A stretch of DNA of 64,000 bases from Pantoea nemavictus (GCF_037479095.1 NZ_JBBGZW010000001.1:1984001-2048000); one strand, 5' to 3'. Shown: positions 26,968 to 39,375, counted from the first letter of the stretch. Notes: generated by a model from the sequence alone, not told the origin. A program made the numbers and translations.

Positions 26968-28044
26968 ATGGCAAGTCCGATTCCAGACCCATTTGCGGCG
27001 AAAAACATTCTATTAATCAAGCTACGCCATCATGGCGATATGCTGCTGACTACGCCGGCGATCAATGCGCTTCGCCAGCGCTATCCACAGGCCAACATCG
27101 ACGTTCTGCTCTATAAAGAAACCTCTCCGATGTTGGAGGCTCATCCCGCCATTCGCCAGTTACACATCATCGATCGCAACTGGAAGAAAGAGGGTGGCTG
27201 GCAGAAATTCCGTCATGAAATGGCTCTGATTTCCGCAGTGCGCGCCTGTCATTACGACATCGTGATTAACCTCGCCGACCAGTGGCGTAGCGCCATTATT
27301 ACCGGGCTTTCTGGCGCACCGGTGCGCATTGGTTTTGCCTTCCGAAAACGTGATAACGTCTTTTGGCGCTGGATGCACAATCAACTTGTCAGCACGGAAG
27401 ATCATAACCAGCTGCATACGGTTGAGCAGAATATGGCCGCGCTCAGGCCGCTGGGTATCAGCGCAGCCGGCGCCAAAGCCTCAATGCATTTCAGCGCGGC
27501 CGACCAACAGAAAGTGCAGGATGTGCTGGCACAGCATGCGGTACATTCCCCGTTTATTGTGCTTCAGCCCACTTCACGCTGGCTGTTCAAATGCTGGGAA
27601 GATGAAAAGGTGGCACAGTTGATTGATGCACTCGCCGCCGAAGGTCGCACTGTGGTACTGACCGCTGCGCCGGACCAGAAAGAGCGGGCGATGATCGCCA
27701 ATATTCAAGCGCTGTGCCACAGCCCTAATGTGGTGTCTTTGGCCGGTGAACTCTCCTTGCCGCAGCTGGCGGCACTTATTGATGCCGCACAACTGTTTAT
27801 CGGCGTGGATTCTGCGCCAATGCACATGGCTGCCGCGCTGGAGACGCCCTGCCTCGCGCTGTTTGGCCCAACCAAACTGCAGCACTGGCGACCGTGGGGC
27901 GAGAACAACCGCGTGATTTGGGCCGGTGATTATGGCCCGCTGCCGTCACCAGACGCGATCGATACCAGTACGCAACAGCGCTATCTTTCTGCCATTCCCG
28001 TTGAGGATGTGATTGTGGCCGCCCGGAGTTTTTTGCATGAGTAA
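26968..28044 (+). CDS. waaQ: lipopolysaccharide core heptosyltransferase III
   Basis: 358 residues, GT9. Adds the third heptose to heptose II. N-terminal NILLIKLRHHGDMLLTTPAI, central PTSRWLFKCW (~200) and VDSAPMHMAAALETPCLALFGPT (~283-305). ATG at 26968 or TTG at 26962 could be the start; no strong ribosome site distinguishes them. A TACAAT (26932-26937) could be a -10 for an internal promoter, but no good -35 matches it. It overlaps wabG by 8 nt. Confidence 0.93.
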   Translation: MASPIPDPFAAKNILLIKLRHHGDMLLTTPAINALRQRYPQANIDVLLYKETSPMLEAHPAIRQLHIIDRNWKKEGGWQKFRHEMALISAVRACHYDIVINLADQWRSAIITGLSGAPVRIGFAFRKRDNVFWRWMHNQLVSTEDHNQLHTVEQNMAALRPLGISAAGAKASMHFSAADQQKVQDVLAQHAVHSPFIVLQPTSRWLFKCWEDEKVAQLIDALAAEGRTVVLTAAPDQKERAMIANIQALCHSPNVVSLAGELSLPQLAALIDAAQLFIGVDSAPMHMAAALETPCLALFGPTKLQHWRPWGENNRVIWAGDYGPLPSPDAIDTSTQQRYLSAIPVEDVIVAARSFLHE

Positions 28045-29170
28045 GTTACGCCTGGCTATCGTCCGGCAGAAATATCGTCCAGATGGCGGTGCCGAACGTT
28101 TTATTTCACGTGCACTGGAAGCGCTGGACAGCGAGCAGCTCGATCTCAACATTATTACCCGCAGCTGGCAGGGCACGCCGAATCCGGCATGGCATCTGCA
28201 TATCTGTAATCCGGCTAAATTCGGCCGCATCTCGCGTGAGCGTGGTTTTGCGCGCGCCGCACGCGCCTGCTGGGAGCGGGAAAAGTTCGATATTGTGCAG
28301 AGCCATGAGCGCATTGCCGGGTGCGATATCTTCCGCGCTGGCGATGGCGTACATCGCGTATGGCTGGAACAGCGCGCGCGCATTGTGTCGCCCTGGCAGC
28401 GTTTAAGCGCCAGCCTAAGTCCTTATCATCGCTACGTATTGCAGGCGGAAAACGAGATGTTCAACGCACCGTCGTTAAAGGCGGTGATCTGTAATTCAGA
28501 GATGGTGAAGCAGGATATCTTGCGCAACTTTACGCTCGATGCCAGCAAGATCCATGTGATTCATAACGCCATTGATAGTCAGCGCTTCCAGCCTGCCAGC
28601 GAAGCATTGCGCCATGCAGCCCGCCAGCAGCTAAAGCTGCCGCAAGAGGCGACGGTGATGATTTACGTCGGCTCGGGTTTTGAGCGCAAAGGACTGAAGG
28701 CGGCGATTGAAGCAGTGGCGAAAAGCGATCGCTATCTGGTGGTGGTTGGTCAGGATAAGCAGCTGTCGCGCTACCAGCAGCTGGCTAATCAGCTTAATTG
28801 TCTGGAGCGTTTGCGCTTTGTCGGCGTGCAGCAAGATGTGCAACCGTTCTACCATGCGGCTGACGCGCTGCTGCTGCCAACGCTTTATGATCCCTTCCCT
28901 AACGTGGTACTGGAAGCGATGGCCTGCGGGCTGGCGGTGATCACCAGCACCGGCTGCGGTGGCGCGGAATTTATCACCGCGGGGCAGGAAGGTTTTGTCT
29001 GCGATGCATTAGATATCAACGCGTTAAACGAAGCAGTAAAAGCCACACCGGCACTTTCACACAATTCTGCCATGGGCGAAGCTGCACGGCGCAGAATTGA
29101 ACCTTTTGGTCCGCAGCGACTGGCGCAGGCGCTGACTTCACTTTATCAGCAGGTGCTGCAAAGCCGCTGA
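28037..29170 (+). CDS. wabG: LPS core galacturonosyltransferase WabG-type GT4
   Basis: 377 residues. The N-terminus RLAIVRQKYRPDGGAERFISRALEAL is characteristic of WabG of Klebsiella and Serratia, which adds galacturonic acid to heptose II; E. coli WaaG starts quite differently. C-terminal GT4 motifs: YVGSGFERKG (~210), VVVGQDK, and EX7E in LYDPFPNVVLEAMACG (~280-297). The ATG at 28037 lies inside the end of waaQ. Order waaQ-wabG-waaA-waaE-coaD is the Klebsiella/Serratia order. Sugar specificity is by family, not shown here. Confidence 0.88.
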   Translation: MSKLRLAIVRQKYRPDGGAERFISRALEALDSEQLDLNIITRSWQGTPNPAWHLHICNPAKFGRISRERGFARAARACWEREKFDIVQSHERIAGCDIFRAGDGVHRVWLEQRARIVSPWQRLSASLSPYHRYVLQAENEMFNAPSLKAVICNSEMVKQDILRNFTLDASKIHVIHNAIDSQRFQPASEALRHAARQQLKLPQEATVMIYVGSGFERKGLKAAIEAVAKSDRYLVVVGQDKQLSRYQQLANQLNCLERLRFVGVQQDVQPFYHAADALLLPTLYDPFPNVVLEAMACGLAVITSTGCGGAEFITAGQEGFVCDALDINALNEAVKATPALSHNSAMGEAARRRIEPFGPQRLAQALTSLYQQVLQSR

Positions 29171-29255
29171 TGAAGGGGTATGAGCAGGTGGCTAGTTTCT
29201 GATAACATGCCGCCTTTCATCTGTTTTTTGACGCGATTCTGTCGTAACGGTAACT

Positions 29256-30530
29256 ATGACGACTCTATACACAGCCTTGCTCTACCTGATTCAGCCACTA
29301 ATCTGGCTGCGCCTGTGGCTGCGCGGTCGAAAAGCACCGGCCTACCGTAAACGCTGGGCAGAACGCTACGGCTACTGTAGCGGCAAAGTCCTGCCACATG
29401 GCATTGTGCTGCATTCCGTTTCCGTCGGCGAAACGCTGGCGGCGGTGCCGCTGGTGCGCGCTCTGCGCCACCGCTACCCAACGCTACCGATTACCGTCAC
29501 CACCATGACGCCAACCGGCTCTGAGCGGGCGCAATCAGCGTTTGGTAAAGACGTGCACCACGTTTATTTGCCTTATGATCTGCCAGGCTCGATCAATCGT
29601 TTCCTCGATACCGTCGACCCGCGACTGGTGATCATCATGGAGACCGAGCTGTGGCCAAACATTATTCGCATTTTGCACCAGCGCAAAATTCCGCTGGTGA
29701 TTGCCAACGCGCGCCTGTCTGAACGCTCGGCCAAAGGCTACAAAAAACTCGGTGGCTTTATGCGTGATTTGCTGCAACGCATTACGCTGATTGCCGCGCA
29801 AAACGCCGAAGATGGCGATCGTTTTCTCAGCCTTGGTCTGAAACGTTCGCATCTGACCGTTACGGGCAGCCTGAAGTTTGATATCTCGGTGACGCCAGAG
29901 CTGGCGGCCAAAGCGGTGACGCTGCGTCGTCAGTGGGCGTCGCGCCGTCCGGTATGGATCGCTACCAGCACTCATGAAGGCGAAGAAGCGATTGTGCTCG
30001 ATGCCCATCGCCGCCTGTTGCAGCAATTCCCAGATCTGCTGCTGATTTTGGTGCCGCGCCACCCGGAACGTTTCAAAGATGCCTGCGATCTGACGCAAAA
30101 ACGCGGCTTCAGCTTTACGCTGCGCAGCAGCGGTGAAATTCCCTCAAGTTCCACACAAGTGGTGATTGGCGACACCATGGGCGAATTGATGATGCTGTAC
30201 GGCATTGCTGACCTCGCCTTTGTTGGCGGCAGCCTGGTAGAGCGCGGTGGACATAATCCACTGGAGCCGGCGGCGCATGCCATTCCGGTGCTGATGGGCC
30301 CGCACATCTGGAACTTCAAAGATATCTGCGCCAAATTGCAGCAGGCCGAAGGGCTGATTACCGTCACTGACGTGGTATCGCTACAGAAAGAAGTCGCGAA
30401 CTTGCTGCAGGATGACGATTATCGCCGCTACTACGGCCGCCATGCAGTAGAAGTATTGCATCAGAATCAGGGCGCATTACAGCGTCTGCTACAGTTACTC
30501 GAACCTCATTTACCGCCGCGAGCTCACTAA
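29256..30530 (+). CDS. waaA: 3-deoxy-D-manno-octulosonic acid (Kdo) transferase
   Basis: 424 residues (E. coli 425). Inner-membrane-associated GT30 enzyme that attaches two Kdo residues to lipid IVA. N-terminal membrane anchor (LLYLIQPLIWLRLWLRG), HSVSVGETLA with the catalytic Glu (~52), METELWPNII (~128), and CMP-Kdo site VPRHPERF (~265) and GGSLVERGGHNPLEPAAH (~322-339). It lies 3 nt before waaE. Confidence 0.98.
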   Translation: MTTLYTALLYLIQPLIWLRLWLRGRKAPAYRKRWAERYGYCSGKVLPHGIVLHSVSVGETLAAVPLVRALRHRYPTLPITVTTMTPTGSERAQSAFGKDVHHVYLPYDLPGSINRFLDTVDPRLVIIMETELWPNIIRILHQRKIPLVIANARLSERSAKGYKKLGGFMRDLLQRITLIAAQNAEDGDRFLSLGLKRSHLTVTGSLKFDISVTPELAAKAVTLRRQWASRRPVWIATSTHEGEEAIVLDAHRRLLQQFPDLLLILVPRHPERFKDACDLTQKRGFSFTLRSSGEIPSSSTQVVIGDTMGELMMLYGIADLAFVGGSLVERGGHNPLEPAAHAIPVLMGPHIWNFKDICAKLQQAEGLITVTDVVSLQKEVANLLQDDDYRRYYGRHAVEVLHQNQGALQRLLQLLEPHLPPRAH

Positions 30531-30533
30531 CTC

Positions 30534-31792
<1,259 letters not shown>

Positions 31793-31793
31793 C

Positions 31794-32603
31794 TCAGTGC
31801 TGGCAGCGTGGGCACCAGAAGGTACTGCGCTGGCCATGCTTGCCGCTGACAATCGGCGTACCGCAGGCTCGGCAAGGCTCACCGGCGCGACCATAAACCT
31901 GCAGCTGCTGCGCGAAGTAGCCGGGTTTACCGTCGGTCTGCAGGAAATCACGCAGCGTGGTGCCGCCCTGCTCAATCGAGCGCAGCAATACCGCTTTGAT
32001 GGTGTTAACCAGCAGTTCCGCTTCCTCCTGACTCAAACTCATCGCTGAACGATCGGGCAAGATCCCGGCGGTAAACAGCGACTCGCTAGCGTAGATGTTC
32101 CCGACGCCCACCACAACCTTGTTATCCATCAGCCACTGTTTAATCACTGTGCGTTTGCCGCGCGACTTTTCAAACAAGTATGCACCATCAAATTCGCTGC
32201 TTAGTGGCTCTGGTCCAAGATGCGCCAGCACACTGCTGCCTGCGAGGTCGTTGCTCCACAGCCAGGCACCAAAACGCCGTGGATCGGTGTAACGCAGCAC
32301 TTTGCCGTTGCTCATCACCAAATCGACGTGGTCATGTTTGGCTGCGGGCTGTTCGCCGGGTAGCACACGCAGGCTGCCGGACATGCCGAGGTGAATGATG
32401 ATCCAGCCATGCGGCAGTTCGAGCAGCAGATATTTGGCGCGACGCTGCACGCTCAATACCGGTTGGTCGCTTAACGCGTGAATTTCATGCGAGACCGGCC
32501 AGCGCAAACGGGGATTACGCACTACCGCATGCAGAATCGTGGCACCAACCATGTGGGGTTCGATACCGCGACGACTGGTTTCTACCTCAGGTAATTCAGG
32601 CAT
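31794..32603 (-). CDS. mutM: formamidopyrimidine-DNA glycosylase (Fpg)
   Basis: 269 residues. Bifunctional glycosylase/AP lyase that removes 8-oxoguanine. The catalytic N-terminal Pro and Glu (MPELPEVE), the Lys loop [10 protein letters not shown] (~57), H2TH region [16 protein letters not shown] (~163) and a C-terminal zinc finger with Cys pairs CRAC and CPRC (~245-268) are all present. Confidence 0.98.
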   Translation of the reverse strand: MPELPEVETSRRGIEPHMVGATILHAVVRNPRLRWPVSHEIHALSDQPVLSVQRRAKYLLLELPHGWIIIHLGMSGSLRVLPGEQPAAKHDHVDLVMSNGKVLRYTDPRRFGAWLWSNDLAGSSVLAHLGPEPLSSEFDGAYLFEKSRGKRTVIKQWLMDNKVVVGVGNIYASESLFTAGILPDRSAMSLSQEEAELLVNTIKAVLLRSIEQGGTTLRDFLQTDGKPGYFAQQLQVYGRAGEPCRACGTPIVSGKHGQRSTFWCPRCQH

Positions 32604-32631
32604 CTCATCTCCTCAACGAATCGCAGAAACA

Positions 32632-32657
32632 AAAAACCCGGCCGAAGCCGGGTTTTT
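32632..32657 (-). terminator. rpmB-rpmG operon terminator
   Basis: AAAAACCCGGC (32632-32642), loop CGAA, GCCGGGTTTTT (32647-32657): an 11-bp stem with A and T tracts built in, so it can act in both directions. It separates rpmG from mutM. Confidence 0.93.
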
Positions 32658-32672
32658 CTCAGAACACTAAAA

Positions 32673-32843
<171 letters not shown>

Positions 32844-32851
32844 TCAGTTCC

Positions 32852-33109
<258 letters not shown>

Positions 33110-33232
33110 TCAGCTCGAGCTTTAAAAACTAGGTTTTGGCCGCCTCGTCAGGCCTTAGCCCGCCCAGGCGAGTTCCATGTGAACCCGCTAAGCTGGCCCA
33201 AACGCCAAACCCGAGATTCTCAAAGGTGGCGT

Positions 33233-33261
33233 AGTATACGCCGCTCAGCCTGAGTGCTCAA
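33233..33261 (-). promoter_or_regulatory. sigma70 promoter of rpmBG
   Basis: On the minus strand TTGAGC (33261-33256), a 17-nt spacer and TATACT (33238-33233). Transcription would start near 33226, leaving a leader of about 138 nt before rpmB. Confidence 0.75.
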
Positions 33262-33331
33262 GTCCCGAACAGATAAAGATCCCTCTGGATCGCGCAAAAA
33301 TGCCTCATTTCTGTTCAATTGAATCGCTGAA

Positions 33332-33988
33332 TTACAACCAACCACGCTCAGCGAAAGAGGTAAACTCGCCGTGACCGATCACCAAATGATCAAGTAAACG
33401 GATATTAAGCAGCGCGCACGCCTGGCCAACTTTACCGGTGATATCACGATCTGCCCGGCTAGGTTCGGCAATGCCGGAAGGATGATTGTGCGCCAGAATG
33501 ACGGCCGCTGCGTTGAGTTTCAGGGCTTCGCGCACGATTTCACGCGGATGCACCTCCACGCTGGCAATCGACCCTGAAAACATCTTCTGCGCCTGTAATA
33601 CGCGATGCTGATTATCAAGGAACAGTGCCATAAACACTTCCCGCTCCTCATGCGCCAGCACGCTCTGCAGGTAATGGCGTGTCACCTGTGGATTTTCCAT
33701 CACATTTTCTCGCGCCAGCTGGCTGGCAAAGAAACGCCGTCCCAGTTCCGCTATCGCATACAGCTGCGTCATCTTAGCGCTGCCCACGCCCTTAATCTGT
33801 CCAAGCTCCTGCTGGCTGGCCGTCATAATGCGATAGAGCGAGCCAAACTCGTTCAGCATCTGATGCGCCAGCAACAGCACGCTGGTGCTGCTGGTACCGG
33901 TGCGCAAGAAAATCGCCAGTAACTCCGCATCACTCAACATCTCCGCGCCCATTAACAACAGTTTTTCCCGTGGTGCCAGTTCCGTCAT
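33332..33988 (-). CDS. radC: RadC/JAB-domain protein
   Basis: 218 residues. HhH-like N-terminal region ([27 protein letters not shown]) and a C-terminal JAMM metalloprotease-like fold with HNHPSG-x8-D (~166-178), [12 protein letters not shown] before it. Despite the name, a role in DNA repair is not established; function unknown. The ATG at 33988 has GGAGAA 6 nt upstream; the open frame extends 51 residues further without similarity. Divergent from coaBC. Confidence 0.93.
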   Translation of the reverse strand: MTELAPREKLLLMGAEMLSDAELLAIFLRTGTSSTSVLLLAHQMLNEFGSLYRIMTASQQELGQIKGVGSAKMTQLYAIAELGRRFFASQLARENVMENPQVTRHYLQSVLAHEEREVFMALFLDNQHRVLQAQKMFSGSIASVEVHPREIVREALKLNAAAVILAHNHPSGIAEPSRADRDITGKVGQACALLNIRLLDHLVIGHGEFTSFAERGWL

Positions 33989-34177
33989 GCGTTGTTCTCC
34001 CTGCGTTGTGGCGATTCTGCGCCTCTGCCACTCGTCGTGCCAGCAGACAAAACGCGATTTCAGAGGCGGCTCGCAAAGGCCGCAGGCAGTGAAAAGGCGA
34101 GCTACAGATTTTGTGATAAAGTTGCCTGCATCTGCCGCCATTAATGCGGCAATCTGCTTTAAGTTGAGGCGAAGAAC

Positions 34178-35398
34178 ATGACGGGATTAGCCGGTAAAAA
34201 AATTCTGCTGGGCGTGAGCGGCGGCATTGCCGCGTATAAAGCACCGGAGTTGGTGCGTCGACTGCGCGATCGCGGTGCAGATGTGCGCGTGATGATGACC
34301 GAAGCGGCCAAAGCCTTTATTACGCCGCTGAGCCTGCAGGCGGTTTCCGGTTATCCGGTATTTGATGACCTTCTCGACCCAGCAGCAGAAGCAGCAATGG
34401 GCCATATTGAACTGGCGAAGTGGGCTGATTTGATTGTGTTAGCCCCCGCAACTGCCGATCTGATTGCCCGCGTCACCGCCGGCATGGCGAACGATCTGGT
34501 CACCACGGCGTGTCTCGCCAGCGATGCGCCTCTCGCGATTGTTCCCGCCATGAATCAGCAAATGTACCGTGCCGCGATAACCCAGGAGAATCTGCAACGT
34601 CTGCATCAACGCGGCGTGCTGATTTGGGGGCCCGACAGCGGCAGCCAGGCCTGCGGCGATATTGGTCCTGGCCGGATGCTCGATCCGCTGGCGATTGTGG
34701 CGTACGCATTAGAATGGGCTGCGCCCGTCAACGATCTGCAACATCTCAACATTATGATCACCGCCGGCCCAACCCGCGAAGCGCTCGACCCGGTGCGTTA
34801 TATCAGCAATCACAGCTCAGGTAAGATGGGCTTTGCGATTGCCGCCGCCGCGGCAAAACGCGGTGCGAAGGTGACGCTGATAGCGGGCCCGGTTGCGCTT
34901 TCAACACCGCCAGGCGTGCAGCGCGTAGATGTCGACAGCGCGTTAGAGATGGAAGCAGCAGTGATGGCGCAAATCGGGCAACAACATATTTTCATTGCCA
35001 GCGCAGCCGTGGCAGACTACCGGGCGGCCACGATTGCCGCAGAGAAAATCAAAAAACAGGGTGGCGATGATAACGTCACGCTGCAGTTGGTGAAGAACCC
35101 CGATATTGTCGCAGGCGTAGCGGCGCTGCAGGAAAATCGCCCTTACGTTGTGGGATTTGCTGCTGAAACCCAGAATGTGGAAGAATACGCGCGGCAAAAA
35201 CGGGCGCGAAAAAACCTCGATCTGATTTGTGCCAATGATGTGGCGCAGGCGGGTCAGGGCTTCAATAGCGACACCAATGCTCTTCACCTTTTTTGGCAGG
35301 AAGGAGAGAAAGTCTTACCGCTCAGTGATAAGACGCTCCTTGGCCAACAATTAATAGACGAGATTGTCAGCCGTTATGATGAAAAAAATCGACGTTAA
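34178..35398 (+). CDS. coaBC: bifunctional phosphopantothenoylcysteine synthetase/decarboxylase CoaBC
   Basis: 406 residues. The N-terminal CoaC flavoprotein decarboxylase (~1-185) shows [10 protein letters not shown], the HFCD-type region and PAMNQQMY; the C-terminal CoaB CTP-dependent ligase (~190-406) shows [24 protein letters not shown] and KIKKQGG. Together they make 4'-phosphopantetheine from phosphopantothenate. It overlaps dut by 23 nt. Confidence 0.98.
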   Translation: MTGLAGKKILLGVSGGIAAYKAPELVRRLRDRGADVRVMMTEAAKAFITPLSLQAVSGYPVFDDLLDPAAEAAMGHIELAKWADLIVLAPATADLIARVTAGMANDLVTTACLASDAPLAIVPAMNQQMYRAAITQENLQRLHQRGVLIWGPDSGSQACGDIGPGRMLDPLAIVAYALEWAAPVNDLQHLNIMITAGPTREALDPVRYISNHSSGKMGFAIAAAAAKRGAKVTLIAGPVALSTPPGVQRVDVDSALEMEAAVMAQIGQQHIFIASAAVADYRAATIAAEKIKKQGGDDNVTLQLVKNPDIVAGVAALQENRPYVVGFAAETQNVEEYARQKRARKNLDLICANDVAQAGQGFNSDTNALHLFWQEGEKVLPLSDKTLLGQQLIDEIVSRYDEKNRR

Positions 35399-35834
35399 AA
35401 TTCTTGATGCACGCGTGGGCAACGAATTTCCGCTGCCAACCTATGCAACCTCTGGTTCCGCTGGTCTCGATTTGCGCGCCTGCCTGGATGACGCACTGGA
35501 AATCGCACCGGGCATGACCACGTTGGTACCAACAGGCCTGGCGATTCACATCGCCGATCCTGCGCTTGCCGCCGTCATTCTGCCGCGCTCTGGCCTTGGC
35601 CATAAACATGGCATCGTGCTGGGCAATCTGGTCGGTTTAATCGACTCCGATTATCAGGGACAGCTGATGGTTTCCGTCTGGAACCGTGGTCAGGACAGCT
35701 TCACGCTGCAGCCGGGCGACCGTCTGGCGCAGCTGGTCTTCGTGCCGGTGGTACAGGCCGAATTTAACCTGGTGGAAGATTTTGACACCAGCGACCGCGG
35801 TGCGGGCGGATTCGGTCACTCAGGCCGCCAGTAA
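35376..35834 (+). CDS. dut: dUTP diphosphatase
   Basis: 152 residues (or 151 from the next ATG at 35379). Trimeric dUTPase giving dUMP for thymidylate synthesis and keeping uracil out of DNA. All five motifs are present: [44 protein letters not shown] and the C-terminal arm [11 protein letters not shown]. The start lies within the end of coaBC, so they are cotranscribed. Confidence 0.98.
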   Translation: MMKKIDVKILDARVGNEFPLPTYATSGSAGLDLRACLDDALEIAPGMTTLVPTGLAIHIADPALAAVILPRSGLGHKHGIVLGNLVGLIDSDYQGQLMVSVWNRGQDSFTLQPGDRLAQLVFVPVVQAEFNLVEDFDTSDRGAGGFGHSGRQ

Positions 35835-35950
35835 CACGCGACACTTTTCGCTTAGCCATCTTTTTATTTCTTGTCGCCACGGGCCGCTTTGTCTGTGGCA
35901 GATGAGGCAGTATTGCCTGTTTTTGGTGAATTTCAGGGGTGTTGAAGGTC

Positions 35951-36547
35951 ATGGCAGAAAAAAAAGTCGCGAAACGGAATCGTCGCGAAGAGATTTTGCA
36001 GGCGCTGGCGCAGATGCTGGAGTCGGGCGATGGCAGTCAGCGCATCACCACCGCCAAGCTGGCAGCCAATGTAGGCGTTTCAGAAGCGGCGTTGTACCGC
36101 CACTTTCCCAGCAAAACGCGGATGTTCGATAGCCTCATCGAGTTTATTGAAGACAGTCTGATTACCCGCATCAATCTAATCCTGAAAGATGAAAAAGAGA
36201 CGCTGACGCGACTGCGTTTAATCGTGCAGCTGATTCTGGGATTTGGTGAGCGTAATCCGGGGCTGACGCGCATTTTGACCGGCCACGCACTGATGTTTGA
36301 ACAGGATCGCCTGCAAGGGCGTATCAATCAGCTGTTTGAACGTATTGAAGTGCAGCTGCGTCAGGTGATGCGCGAGAAGAAAATGCGTGATGGCGAAGGT
36401 TTTCAGAACGATGAAACGCTGTTGGCGAGCCAGCTGCTGGCGTTCTGCGAAGGATTGCTGTCGCGCTATGTGCGTTCTGAATTCCGTTTTCGCCCTACCG
36501 CGGATTTCGATAGCCGCTGGCCGCTGATGGCTGCGCAGTTGGTTTAA
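35951..36547 (+). CDS. slmA: nucleoid occlusion factor SlmA
   Basis: 198 residues, TetR family. It binds SBS sites on the chromosome and blocks FtsZ rings over unsegregated DNA. The HTH is [20 protein letters not shown] (~30-49). The ATG at 35951 gives the E. coli length; the frame is open 4 codons upstream. A 116-bp gap separates it from dut. Confidence 0.97.
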   Translation: MAEKKVAKRNRREEILQALAQMLESGDGSQRITTAKLAANVGVSEAALYRHFPSKTRMFDSLIEFIEDSLITRINLILKDEKETLTRLRLIVQLILGFGERNPGLTRILTGHALMFEQDRLQGRINQLFERIEVQLRQVMREKKMRDGEGFQNDETLLASQLLAFCEGLLSRYVRSEFRFRPTADFDSRWPLMAAQLV

Positions 36548-36554
36548 AAGAGCA

Positions 36555-36605
36555 GGTCAGCATGAATGCCGACCCTACAGTGTAGGGTTGCCATTCATGG
36601 CAACC
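36555..36605. repeat. REP/BIME-like pair of palindromic units
   Basis: Unit 1 (36555-36578) is the palindrome GGTCAGCATGAATGCCGACC plus CTAC; unit 2 (36582-36605) is its inverted relative GTAG plus GGTTGCCATTCATGGCAACC. The two face each other around ACCCTACA-G-TGTAGGGT, forming one large imperfect palindrome in the slmA/pyrE convergent gap. A third copy lies at 59732-59755. Confidence 0.8.
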
Positions 36606-36634
36606 TCATTACCGAACGCACAATTGCCGAATAA

Positions 36635-37276
36635 TTAAATCCCGTACTCTTTGCGATACGCGCGCACTTTCGCCAGATGGTCAGCCATCTCTGGCTTCTC
36701 TTCCAGATAATCAATCAACTCAGCCAGCGTAATAATGGCGGTGACTTTACACTTGTAGTCACGCTCCACTTCCTGGATGGCTGAAATATCGCTGCGACCA
36801 CGTTCCTGACGATCCAATGAAATCAGCACACCCGCTAAAGTCGCGTTATGCGCGCTGATAATATCCATCGATTCACGAATCGCGGTGCCGGCGGTAATCA
36901 CATCGTCCACCAGCATCACTTTGCCTTGCAGCGGGCTGCCCACCAGCAAGCCCCCTTCGCCATGATCTTTGGCTTCTTTGCGATTGAAGCAGTAAGGCAC
37001 GTCGCGCTCGTGATGATCGGCCAGCGCCACCGCGGTGGTGGTGGCAATGGGAATGCCTTTATATGCCGGGCCAAACAGCAGGTCGAAATCAACTCCGCCA
37101 TCTACCAGCGCCTGCGCGTAGAAACGGCCCAGCAGCGCTAAATCGCGGCCGGTATTAAACAATCCGGCGTTAAAGAAATAGGGGCTAATACGACCCGACT
37201 TTAGGGTGAACTCACCAAACTTCAGTACCCCTTTGTTCAGGGCGAATTCAATAAACTGACGCTGCCAGGCTTTCAT
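36635..37276 (-). CDS. pyrE: orotate phosphoribosyltransferase
   Basis: 213 residues. Transfers orotate onto PRPP to give OMP in pyrimidine synthesis. The PRPP loop [13 protein letters not shown] (~121-133) and the flexible catalytic loop [12 protein letters not shown] (~97-109) are conserved. It follows rph, with an attenuator hairpin between the genes. Confidence 0.98.
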   Translation of the reverse strand: MKAWQRQFIEFALNKGVLKFGEFTLKSGRISPYFFNAGLFNTGRDLALLGRFYAQALVDGGVDFDLLFGPAYKGIPIATTTAVALADHHERDVPYCFNRKEAKDHGEGGLLVGSPLQGKVMLVDDVITAGTAIRESMDIISAHNATLAGVLISLDRQERGRSDISAIQEVERDYKCKVTAIITLAELIDYLEEKPEMADHLAKVRAYRKEYGI

Positions 37277-37295
37277 TTCTCACTCCTCAAATAAA

Positions 37296-37319
37296 GAAAA
37301 GGCGACTCTAAGGTCGCCT
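37296..37319 (-). terminator. pyrE attenuator
   Basis: On the minus strand AGGCGAC-(6 nt)-GTCGCCT (plus arms 37300-37306 and 37313-37319) is followed by TTTTCTTTATTT. It starts 7 nt after the rph stop. This is the classic arrangement in which ribosomes translating the end of rph block the hairpin when UTP is scarce. Confidence 0.88.
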
Positions 37320-37325
37320 GTTACA

Positions 37326-38042
37326 TCAATTCGCTAGCGCTGCTTTTTGCGCCTGAATCAACTGCTCAATGCCGCCTCGCGCCAGCGCCAGCAGCTGCAG
37401 TAACTCTTCGTGGCTGAACGGTTCACCTTCTGCGGTGCCCTGCACTTCAATCATGCGACCATCCTCGGTCATCACCACGTTCATGTCAGTTTCAGCGGCG
37501 GAATCTTCCACGTATTCCAGATCGCACAGCGCTTCACCGCCCACGATGCCGACGGAAATTGCCGCCACCATACCTTTCAACGGGCTGGCTTTCAGTTTGC
37601 CTGCGGCAACCAATGCATTTAACGCATCAGCTAATGCCACGCAGGCACCGGTAATAGAAGCGGTACGCGTGCCGCCATCGGCCTGAATCACGTCGCAATC
37701 CAGTGTGATAGTAAATTCACCTAAGGCTTCCAGATCCACTGCGGCGCGCAGTGAACGCGCAATCAGACGTTGAATCTCCAGCGTACGTCCGCCTTGCTTA
37801 CCTTTAGCCGCTTCACGCGCCATGCGGCTGTGGGTAGAACGCGGCAGCATGCCATATTCCGCGGTAATCCAGCCCTGGCCTTTGCCTTTAAGGAAACGCG
37901 GCACGCTCTCTTCAACGGTGGCGGTGCACAGCACTTTGGTTTCACCGAACTCAACCAGCACAGAGCCTTCTGCATGTTTGGTGTAGTGACGAGTAAGGGT
38001 GACGGGACGTGTTTCTGATGCACTACGGCCTGCTGGACGCAT
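37326..38042 (-). CDS. rph: ribonuclease PH
   Basis: 238 residues, full length (unlike the frameshifted E. coli K-12 allele). Phosphorolytic 3' exonuclease for tRNA and rRNA ends; hexameric PH-domain enzyme. MRPAGR start, [24 protein letters not shown], and catalytic [19 protein letters not shown] (~115-133). Its translation also serves the pyrE attenuator. Confidence 0.98.
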   Translation of the reverse strand: MRPAGRSASETRPVTLTRHYTKHAEGSVLVEFGETKVLCTATVEESVPRFLKGKGQGWITAEYGMLPRSTHSRMAREAAKGKQGGRTLEIQRLIARSLRAAVDLEALGEFTITLDCDVIQADGGTRTASITGACVALADALNALVAAGKLKASPLKGMVAAISVGIVGGEALCDLEYVEDSAAETDMNVVMTEDGRMIEVQGTAEGEPFSHEELLQLLALARGGIEQLIQAQKAALAN

Positions 38043-38076
38043 GGTTTCTCTCCGGCTTGCTTAGGTTTGGCTGCGC

Positions 38077-38105
38077 ATTATACGGACTTCATGCGCGGCT
38101 GTCCT
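38077..38105 (-). promoter_or_regulatory. sigma70 promoter of rph-pyrE
   Basis: Minus strand AGGACA (38105-38100), a 17-nt spacer, and a consensus TATAAT (38082-38077), 35 nt before the rph ATG. Confidence 0.7.
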
Positions 38106-38186
38106 GCCCGCGATCGGCGCAATCCCGGATGAAATTCCGCTGTGGCTGTGGCTAAATGCGCGTTTCCTCCCTAAAAAAGATAAACG

Positions 38187-39371
38187 ATGATAGCGATACT
38201 GCATTTTCTGCTGGCGCTGGTGGTGATCTTTGCCCTTGCGCTGTTGGTCAGCCATGACCGCAAACGGATTCGTCCGCGTTTTATTATTCAACTGCTGATC
38301 GTAGAAGCGGCGCTGGGTTGGTTTTTCCTGCATTCTGCCGGTGGCCAATCCGTGGTTACCGCCGTCGGCGGCTTCTTCGAAACCTTGCTGACCTATGCCG
38401 CTCAGGGTACCAACTTTGTGTTTGGCAATATGGCCGATCAGGGCCTGGCATTTATTTTCCTCGGCGTACTGTGCCCGATTGTGTTTATTTCTGCCCTGAT
38501 TGGTATTTTGCAGCACTGGCGTATTCTGCCGCTGCTGATTCGTTTCTTTGGCACGCTACTGTCGAAAGTGAACGGCATGGGCAAGCTGGAGTCCTTTAAC
38601 GCCGTCAGTACCTTGATTCTCGGCCAGTCGGAGAACTTTATCGCTTATAAAGGCATTCTCGGCGATATCTCCGCACCGCGTATGTACACCATGGCCGCAA
38701 CCGCGATGTCGACAGTTTCTCTGTCGATTGTCGGGGCCTATATGTCGATGATTGATGCCAGATATGTGGTTGCGGCGCTGCTGCTCAACATGTTCAGCAC
38801 CTTTATTATTCTGTCGATCATCAATCCGACGCGTCCGGAAAATGAAGAACAGATTGCGCTGGATAAGCTGCACGAAGATCAAAGTTTCTTTGAGATGCTG
38901 GGGGAATACATTCTCGCCGGTTTTAAAGTGGCGATGATTATCATGGCAATGCTGATTGGTTTTATCGCGCTGATTGCGGCGATAAATGCGCTGTTCGCGG
39001 CGGTATTCGGCTACAGCTTCCAACATCTGCTTGGTTATGTGTTCTATCCGTTTGCGTGGCTGGTGGGTATTCCGTCCGCCGATGCGCTGCAGGCAGCCAG
39101 TATTATGGCGACCAAGCTGGTGGCGAATGAGTTTGTCGCGATGATTGAGCTGAAGAAAGTCGCCGCTGAGATGACGCCACGCGGGCTGGGCATTCTGTCG
39201 GTGTTCCTGGTATCGTTCGCTAACTTCGCCTCTATCGGCATTGTTGCCGGGGCGATCAAAGGTCTGAATGAAAAGCAGGGCAATGTGGTCTCACGATTTG
39301 GCTGGAAGCTGGTTTATGGCTCAACGCTGGTGAGCCTGCTCTCTGCCGCATTTGCCGGGCTGTTTATCTGA
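38187..39371 (+). CDS. NupC-family concentrative nucleoside transporter
   Basis: 394 residues. Inner-membrane H+/nucleoside symporter of the CNT family, with about ten hydrophobic segments. Family motifs: [11 protein letters not shown] (~150), [19 protein letters not shown] (~168-186), and [12 protein letters not shown] (~308) plus [15 protein letters not shown] (~340). Close to E. coli NupC and NupX in remembered sequence, but this is not the E. coli nupC locus, so the paralogue identity is left open. Divergent from rph. Confidence 0.9.
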   Translation: MIAILHFLLALVVIFALALLVSHDRKRIRPRFIIQLLIVEAALGWFFLHSAGGQSVVTAVGGFFETLLTYAAQGTNFVFGNMADQGLAFIFLGVLCPIVFISALIGILQHWRILPLLIRFFGTLLSKVNGMGKLESFNAVSTLILGQSENFIAYKGILGDISAPRMYTMAATAMSTVSLSIVGAYMSMIDARYVVAALLLNMFSTFIILSIINPTRPENEEQIALDKLHEDQSFFEMLGEYILAGFKVAMIIMAMLIGFIALIAAINALFAAVFGYSFQHLLGYVFYPFAWLVGIPSADALQAASIMATKLVANEFVAMIELKKVAAEMTPRGLGILSVFLVSFANFASIGIVAGAIKGLNEKQGNVVSRFGWKLVYGSTLVSLLSAAFAGLFI

Positions 39372-39375
39372 TGAT

